From Plecoglossus altivelis (Eukaryota; Chordata; Actinopteri; Osmeriformes; Plecoglossidae), in the NCBI GenBank assembly GCA_036571765.1, contig BROE01000006.1, forward strand, positions 13,033,202 to 13,097,201: a DNA stretch of 64,000 nucleotides. The letters are read 5' to 3'. A program made the translations under genes and the position numbers. How positions within the stretch are numbered: the stretch's first letter is position 1; every line of letters starts with the position of its first letter. The notes under the pieces are model-generated. The model made no database searches. It was not told where the DNA came from and saw only the letters and a program-made list of their open reading frames with translations. Below are positions 58,573 through 64,000 of this stretch, piece after piece.

Positions 58573-59661
58573 TCAGGTCAGGTGGAAGAGGCCGTAGCCT
58601 ACAGGCGAGGCATACAGTCCCAGGTGTGCTGCAGGTAGCAGAGGGCTGCGGGTGTAGGGGTACATGGGTCCGTACAGAGAAGGAGCACCGGCCTGAAGAC
58701 TGACACTGAGAGGGAAGGGGAGGGGGGGAAACCCAGCCGGATGTAACATAGCTTTGGTCCCACCACCTGTGGCCATTTTGAGTTTCTCTACCTCTGCTTC
58801 TTGCAGTCGCTTGGCTTTGGCCCGACGGTTCTGGAACCAAATCTTCACCTGGGTCTCAGAGAGGGACAGCGAGGAGGAAAACTCGGCACGTTCTGCGATG
58901 GACAGGTACTGCTTCTGCCGGAACTTTCTCTCCAGGGCAAGAAGCTGAGAGGTGGTGAAGGGAGTGCGAGGCTTCCGGTTGGTCTTGTGTTTCCTCAAGG
59001 GACAGGGAGTGGGGCTTAGTTGACCTGAGTTCCACAAGAACCAACACATCGACAAATAAGAGACTGAAAACACGAAACTTGACTTTCAACAGCTTGTGGT
59101 TATTTTACAATTGGAATAGAATACAATAAATGCATGATGAGAAATGATCATGAAAACTAATTTCGCAAAATTATTTCGCATTCGTCAAACGACATTATTT
59201 AATCCAACAAAAACCCGTTTCATAAGTCATCTTGTTTTGTTGTACATGTCATATCTGCGTAAAAAACGACCAAACATCTAATCGTTTCATACAATTAAAA
59301 GCGACTTATCTATAATGGAGATCTAAACATACAGATACTTACGGGATGGAGGTGACAGCTTCACCCGCGACATCCAAGACGCACAATCCCCAAATACTGT
59401 CTCTGACTTCACTGGCGAAGTCGGACTGTGCGAACCTCCTGGACTGAACGAGTCTTTGGAGTTAGAAGAATAGTTTCCTTCAGATGAGATTTTTCGACCA
59501 TGTTGACTCACAATTTCTTTTTGCGGCCTTGAGTCTGACATCAGAGCTTCCACGCTGAAAGGCAAGGGTGACACCTGAGCAACGCGCTCGCTCTGCTGCG
59601 GTAGTTTGGTTACATCCTCATCAGCCGCAAACGCACCTTTCGTATTTAGTGGCGAACCCAT
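58573..59661 (-). CDS. msx2: Msx-type homeobox transcription factor (MSX2)
   Basis: A nuclear homeodomain repressor acting in neural crest, skeletal and fin development. Two exons (minus), 59661-59343 and 59024-58573, sum to 771 nt or 256 aa. The start MGSPLNTKGAF was chosen over an in-frame ATG 18 codons upstream because MSX proteins begin M-x-SP. Residues 32-41 (PLPFSVEALM) form the Eh1-like Groucho-binding motif, followed by a Ser-rich linker with ASWMSRVKLSPPSR. Exon 2 opens with PCPLRKHK. The homeodomain spans residues 122-181, with recognition helix TQVKIWFQNRRAKAKR and the MSX-typical NRKPRTPFTTSQLLALERK. The C-terminus LGLYASPVGYGLFHLT matches the MSX2-type ending (VGLYATPVGYGMYHLS in human). 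MSX1 paralogues are similar; linkage to drd1 supports MSX2. A minus-strand AATAAA is at 58160-58155. Confidence 0.96.
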
Positions 59662-59699
59662 GACTCTTAATGTGTATAAACTACTCTTCAAAGACAAAC

Positions 59700-60030
59700 T
59701 AAAATGGTCAGACATGGAGAATTATATGCATCTCTTAAATTATGTCTGGAGAGAGCGACCAGCCTATCAAACTGTACAACAAGGAAGGATAGAACTTTTG
59801 CTTAGTACTGTAACTTCTGTCCAATCACAAGTGTGCCAAAACTTTTGCCTCAGAGAACCGTCTTGATTGGCTAGTGTGGTACGGGACTCATGGGGCGGGG
59901 TTCTGAGGTTAAGGAGCCTCGTGGGACCGCGCAGCCGTATAAACGCGAGGTCAGGTAAACACCTGCCTAATTTACCGCTAATTGTGCGAGGAGAAGAAAA
60001 TGTGCTGAAAGCCATTCCAACCCCTAAGGT
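59700..60030 (-). promoter_or_regulatory. msx2: msx2 promoter region
   Basis: Sequence upstream of the msx2 start. Minus-strand CCAATC boxes lie near 59870-59865 (from GATTGG on plus). A CpG-rich block follows at 59880-59960 (GGGGCGGGG, GACCGCGCAGCCGTATAAACGCG). The start site is not defined. Confidence 0.45.
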
Positions 60031-60437
60031 TTTAAAAATATTTTTTATTCAATTGCGCGCTATACCCCAAGTCATAAAATCATAAACAGATCTAACTGCT
60101 TCCATGGATCTATGATAAATAGTTTATTCAATTTGAAAAGGGAAATGTGTTTCATCCAAGCGATGACAAGCCTCATATAAAATTTAAAATGTGGACGGAA
60201 AGCCGCTTAACAGAAGACATAGGACAGTATATTCTCTGTCAGTGGAATGCTGATTGTAGAGTCTTTGAGAGTGCTGCAAATTCCCAGCCCTTTTTGTCTC
60301 CTATATGTTCCTGTGCTATTAGGCTGATTGATTGTTCTGGTCTGGCAGTGAGAGACTGTCTTAAGCCATCAATGACACCACTGATGAAAGCACTTCAGGG
60401 GTGACATCTGAGGGTATGTTGTTGTGGTTGCTTATTG

Positions 60438-60543
60438 ACACACACACATGCACGCACACGCACACACGCACACGCACGTACACACACACGCACACACACA
60501 CACACGCACACACACACACACGCACACACACACACACACACAA
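60438..60543. repeat. (CA)n microsatellite
   Basis: CA with frequent CACG units, about 105 bp. Confidence 0.95.
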
Positions 60544-61559
60544 AGCAATTCTGGTGCCTGACTCTGCATCTGATTCATGTAGGAACTTGTATGACCTGAC
60601 ACACACACCACTTGAGAGAGGACTAATCACAATAGTAATCAATAAGAATTATGGCGGTTTAAAACTTCAGATCTCCCCACAGACTTCTACTCTATACACT
60701 TCATTGCAAGAGGCACTTGGAGAAGGATTATGGTTTTAGGCAGGCTTGAAAATGACTGTCATTACATTGTTATTATTAACACCTTGTAATTAGGCCCGTG
60801 GAATCCGGCTCTTTTAAGCAGGACTTAACAGTAATGATGGAAAATTGCTACCTTTCTGAGGTGTGTGGCGCCCGCTGTGATTAGACTCTGTCTCAGAGAC
60901 ACAGACAGAGAAAAATATGTCAGGTGACTGAATGTTTGAAGCTCTCTCGAAACACGCAGAGCCTACCTGTCAAGCCTCGTGAAGGTGGAAAAGGACAGTA
61001 GTGGGTTATACGACATCACCTGTCTCTTTTTCTACAAACATACTCGCTGCACATCAGAAGCGCTTGAGGGCTGTCCAAATCCGAATTGTGCAACATCAGA
61101 AATTCAGACTGTACCCAAGGCTATGCCCATGTGTTTGGGCTGGAGACGTTTTTGTTTAACAGATTGAATTAGGGTCAGAAGCCTAATTTCATCAATTTTT
61201 CTTCATCACACAGATACACACAGTGTGTCAACACATCAAAGGCTGGTTGCAACATCAAAGTGTTTTTCAGACCTGAGCTCACTTAACTCAAGGTCGAGTA
61301 CTGGATAAATGGGAGCCCTCTCTTCCATTTCCTTTGAGAAAAAGCGACGGTTGACGCAATTTTGTACGGCACGCTATCGCACACGATCCACACACACACC
61401 AACATCCACCACACACAAGCGTACGGGCAACATCTACACACAGGCACACACACACACACCACTGCTTCATGATCAGGTGAGATGGTCGAGTAGGGGGCTG
61501 CAGTATCAGTATTTGAGAAGGCAGTTCTTAGGAGACCCCCTTCGTCCCCTCGCGGATCT

Positions 61560-61930
61560 GCCCGCTCGTGTTTCCTCGCGATTCCCCTCCCCTCTCATCT
61601 GCGCTGTAGCCGCCGTCTGCCTCCATTCCCCCGCTCTGCCTCTCTTTCCCTCTACCTGTCTCCTCTGCCTCTCCACCCCTCCCCTTATCCGCTCCTCGTC
61701 CTCCCCTTCCTCCGCCTGCCGCCTCCCTCCCGCCCTCGCGCCTCCTCTCCTCTCCTCTCCTCTCCGCCTCTCCTCTCCTCTCCTCTCGCTCCCCTCCCGC
61801 GTCCTCGTCTCCTCTCCGTGCTCCTCTCTCCTCTCCTCTCCTCTCCTCTCCTCTCGGGGGGCTCTCCCCGTCGCCCTTCCCAATCCCACCTATCCCTCTC
61901 CCCTCTCCTCTCCTCTCCACGACCCCTCTC
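61560..61930. repeat. (CTCCT)n-like homopyrimidine tract
   Basis: Around 370 bp of C/T-rich sequence. Pure CTCCT pentamer runs lie at about 61742-61785, 61826-61855 and 61899-61918, separated by CCGCC-containing linkers. Confidence 0.93.
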
Positions 61931-64000
61931 ACTGCTGGCCTGGCATCATTATGGGCTCTTCACGAATCAAGTTTGTATCACAGCATGGGCACTCCAAACA
62001 CATGCAAATCAATTAGTGGCCCTGCCTCTCCCAGTTTCCTCCGCAGCAGGTGATGTTTACAATAGCAGTGAGCATGTGCATCTTTGCCGCGTTGGGTAAG
62101 GCTTTGGGAAAAGGTGGCAAAGTCGAAAAATATGATAATCTAGGTATCATGGAGGCTAATGACATTTTCATTATCTAGAGAGAAGGTAATTATTCGCAAA
62201 TGCTCTTCAGCGGTGACAGAGACAGAGAGAGATGAGACAGTGATGAGTTAGGTGGAGCAGTACGAAAACAATCAGGCATCCATGGTTACTTCTATACCCA
62301 ACAATGATGACAGACCCTGAGGCAACATAGACATAGATTAACCCCAGTCCTGATGCTCTCTTACACTTTATAACATGCACCGCAACAACGCCATGTCACA
62401 CAACAGCTCAGGACAGTCGAGCCTCAAAGTCAGTGGTTGGCAGAGGTGGGGGAGGGGTGGGGGGAGTGGAGCGGGGGGACAGGCAGCACCATGACAGAGA
62501 GAACTCACTGTAATTTGCCACAGTGTAATCTGTCTAGTTCCCTTTAGTGAGTCCCTATTAGTGCTGGCCTCTCTTGTCCACACTGCCCCTCCATTCACTC
62601 TGGCCCTTCCCTCCAAACCCTGCATAAGCGGCAAAGCCAGACACATGCCAAGCGCAGCAGGGGGCTGTCTGTGTGGAGCCAGGCAGGTTCAGTCTGAACA
62701 CACACAAACACCTACTCAGAGACACACACGCAGACGGACAGAGCCGTCTGATGGACAGCCTCGTGGGGAGTGGTCTCTGACAGCCCCAGGTAGCCCCCAC
62801 CGTCCAGCCAAAGGTCATTTTGTCAGTGTCCCTGCGTGAGGCGTGAGGAGCAGTGGACAGCCAGGCTGCTTTGAGCTCAGCCCCCTGGTCTTCTGCCCCA
62901 TTGATTACCCTAGACAGCAATTAGACCTGCTGCTTGATTTCTGCTTGCCGGAGAAGAACACAGAGGCCAGCATGTGCTAAATGTAATCATTCCCCTTCTT
63001 TTCAAACATCACACTTTATGTACTCATGGTTGAAAACCACTTCCCAGTAATGAAGTATGGATTAGTGGCAAGGCTGAGAAGACCAGGGGTGTGAGACTGG
63101 ATTGAGAGGCACATCTTATCTGTCAAATGCTCAAGATCAGGTCCCTTTAAATGGCTTTTTTAGGGACGACATCGACACAACGTGTTTTATACCTTTGCAC
63201 CGTTAAGACAAATGATGCAGCCACAAACGTAACAACGGCCGAATCAGAGGCCCTGTGTCGGCGACCCGCCGTCCAAGATAACGTCCTCGTTGGTAGCCGA
63301 CCGCTCGTGTGACAGCCCCCAATCTGAGCTGTCAAAGCTCTAGAAGGGGGGTTTACAGCCTGGATGGGTCTTGTCTGAGACCCCATTGTGTTCTCCCGGA
63401 GGCTGGGATCCTGAGTGGTGTCTTCAGTAATCACAAGTTTGGAGACAGGTTTTAAAGGAGCCAGCAAAGCGAAATAACTACACTCTTAACAGACATAGCC
63501 ATCAGCTTCCCTCACTGCATGGGTTTAAAGACTTAAAGGGACAGTAGGAGTCTCAAGATCCCATTTATCATTTGGAAACTGTCAAAATAAAAATGGACTA
63601 AAGGTTAACGTCAAGACAGCCCCGAGTTAAAGTAGAGCTTAGGAACTTAAATAAGAGTGGAAGAATTGCAGAAAAGTTCTTTCCCCAAAGTGCTGGAGAA
63701 ATGTAAGTGGGAAGAGAACGTTCTGGGTAATTTGGGGCACACAGTGACATACATGCTTTGGGATGAATTCCCCTGCTGTAAAGATTAACTTCCACCACTC
63801 CCAAAAGGCAATTTGCTAGATGGACCACAGTGAGTAAACACTCTGTAGTGGGACTACATTTTTATTTGATTTACAGTACCACTCATCACACTGAACAAAG
63901 CACATTGAGTGAGTTTGTGTGTGTGTGTGTGTTGGACACCAGCGTGCGCGTTACTTTGCTTAAAGACTCGCGTGTGCTTGGTAAGTCTTGGTTATCTTGT

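Larger units (their letters stand above)
60031..64000. other. Region upstream of msx2, no gene recognised
   Basis: Unique AT-rich blocks (60735-60870; 61935-62215) alternate with CA and CT microsatellites. No coding exon, RNA gene or mobile element is recognisable. The longest open frames, 61309-62016 plus and 61506-61932 minus, run through a CTCCT repeat. Confidence 0.6.

Noticed and set aside
61309..62016. 235-codon plus frame and opposing Arg/Glu-rich frames
   Set aside because: They follow the CTCCT tract; the flanking residues match no family.

Overview
This window is vertebrate nuclear DNA, almost certainly from a ray-finned (teleost) fish. Every recognisable gene is a spliced or intronless vertebrate gene with consensus GT/AG junctions. 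There is one Tc1-type transposon of the kind common in fish, many CA, GA, CT and tetranucleotide microsatellites, and no bacterial or organellar features. Genes that lie on human Xq (STAG2, XIAP, PSMD10, NXT2, ACSL4, PIN4) sit beside genes that lie on human 5q (DRD1, MSX2 and a 5q31-type cytokine). I recall a similar Xq/5q mixture on one teleost linkage group. The species cannot be named from the sequence.

Layout, left to right. 1-7.1 kb: 5' half of the cohesin subunit stag2 on the minus strand, running off the left edge. 8.4-12.9 kb: complete xiap (minus), immediately upstream of stag2 as in human. 13.8-14.6 kb: a single-exon FAM243A/C21orf140-like gene (plus). 14.9-17.5 kb: psmd10/gankyrin (minus), head to head with nxt2 (plus, 17.9-20.9 kb). 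The third nxt2 intron carries a dead Tc1 element with 97%-identical 221-bp inverted repeats. 20.9-28.55 kb: acsl4 (minus), tail to tail with nxt2. 29.1-31 kb: pin4 (minus), head to head with a NEK-family kinase (plus, 31.4-33.9 kb). 36.2-37.6 kb: a small secreted four-exon helical cytokine of the IL-4/13-IL-5 type (plus). 41.3-44.0 kb: intronless D1 dopamine receptor (plus). 58.2-59.7 kb: homeobox gene msx2 (minus). The 14 kb between drd1 and msx2, and the 4 kb to the right of msx2, hold no gene I can recognise. They alternate simple repeats with AT-rich unique blocks that look like candidate regulatory elements.

For nine of the eleven genes the exons I located join in frame into a full-length protein: xiap 462 aa, psmd10 226, nxt2 143, pin4 128, NEK 516, cytokine 132, drd1 376, msx2 256, FAM243-like 254. 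The exceptions are one stag2 exon (net loss of about 4 nt) and two adjacent acsl4 exons, including the AMP-binding P-loop exon (net +1 each). These look like local sequence-quality patches or real lesions.

I see no operon-like or defence-type novel system. The observations most worth checking are the clustered acsl4 lesions, a promoter-like segment present both at the acsl4 5' end and inside an acsl4 intron, the altered caspase-9/Smac groove of XIAP BIR3, the divergent cytokine with an AU-rich 3'UTR, a stag2 splice donor embedded in a GT microsatellite, and the candidate conserved elements around msx2.
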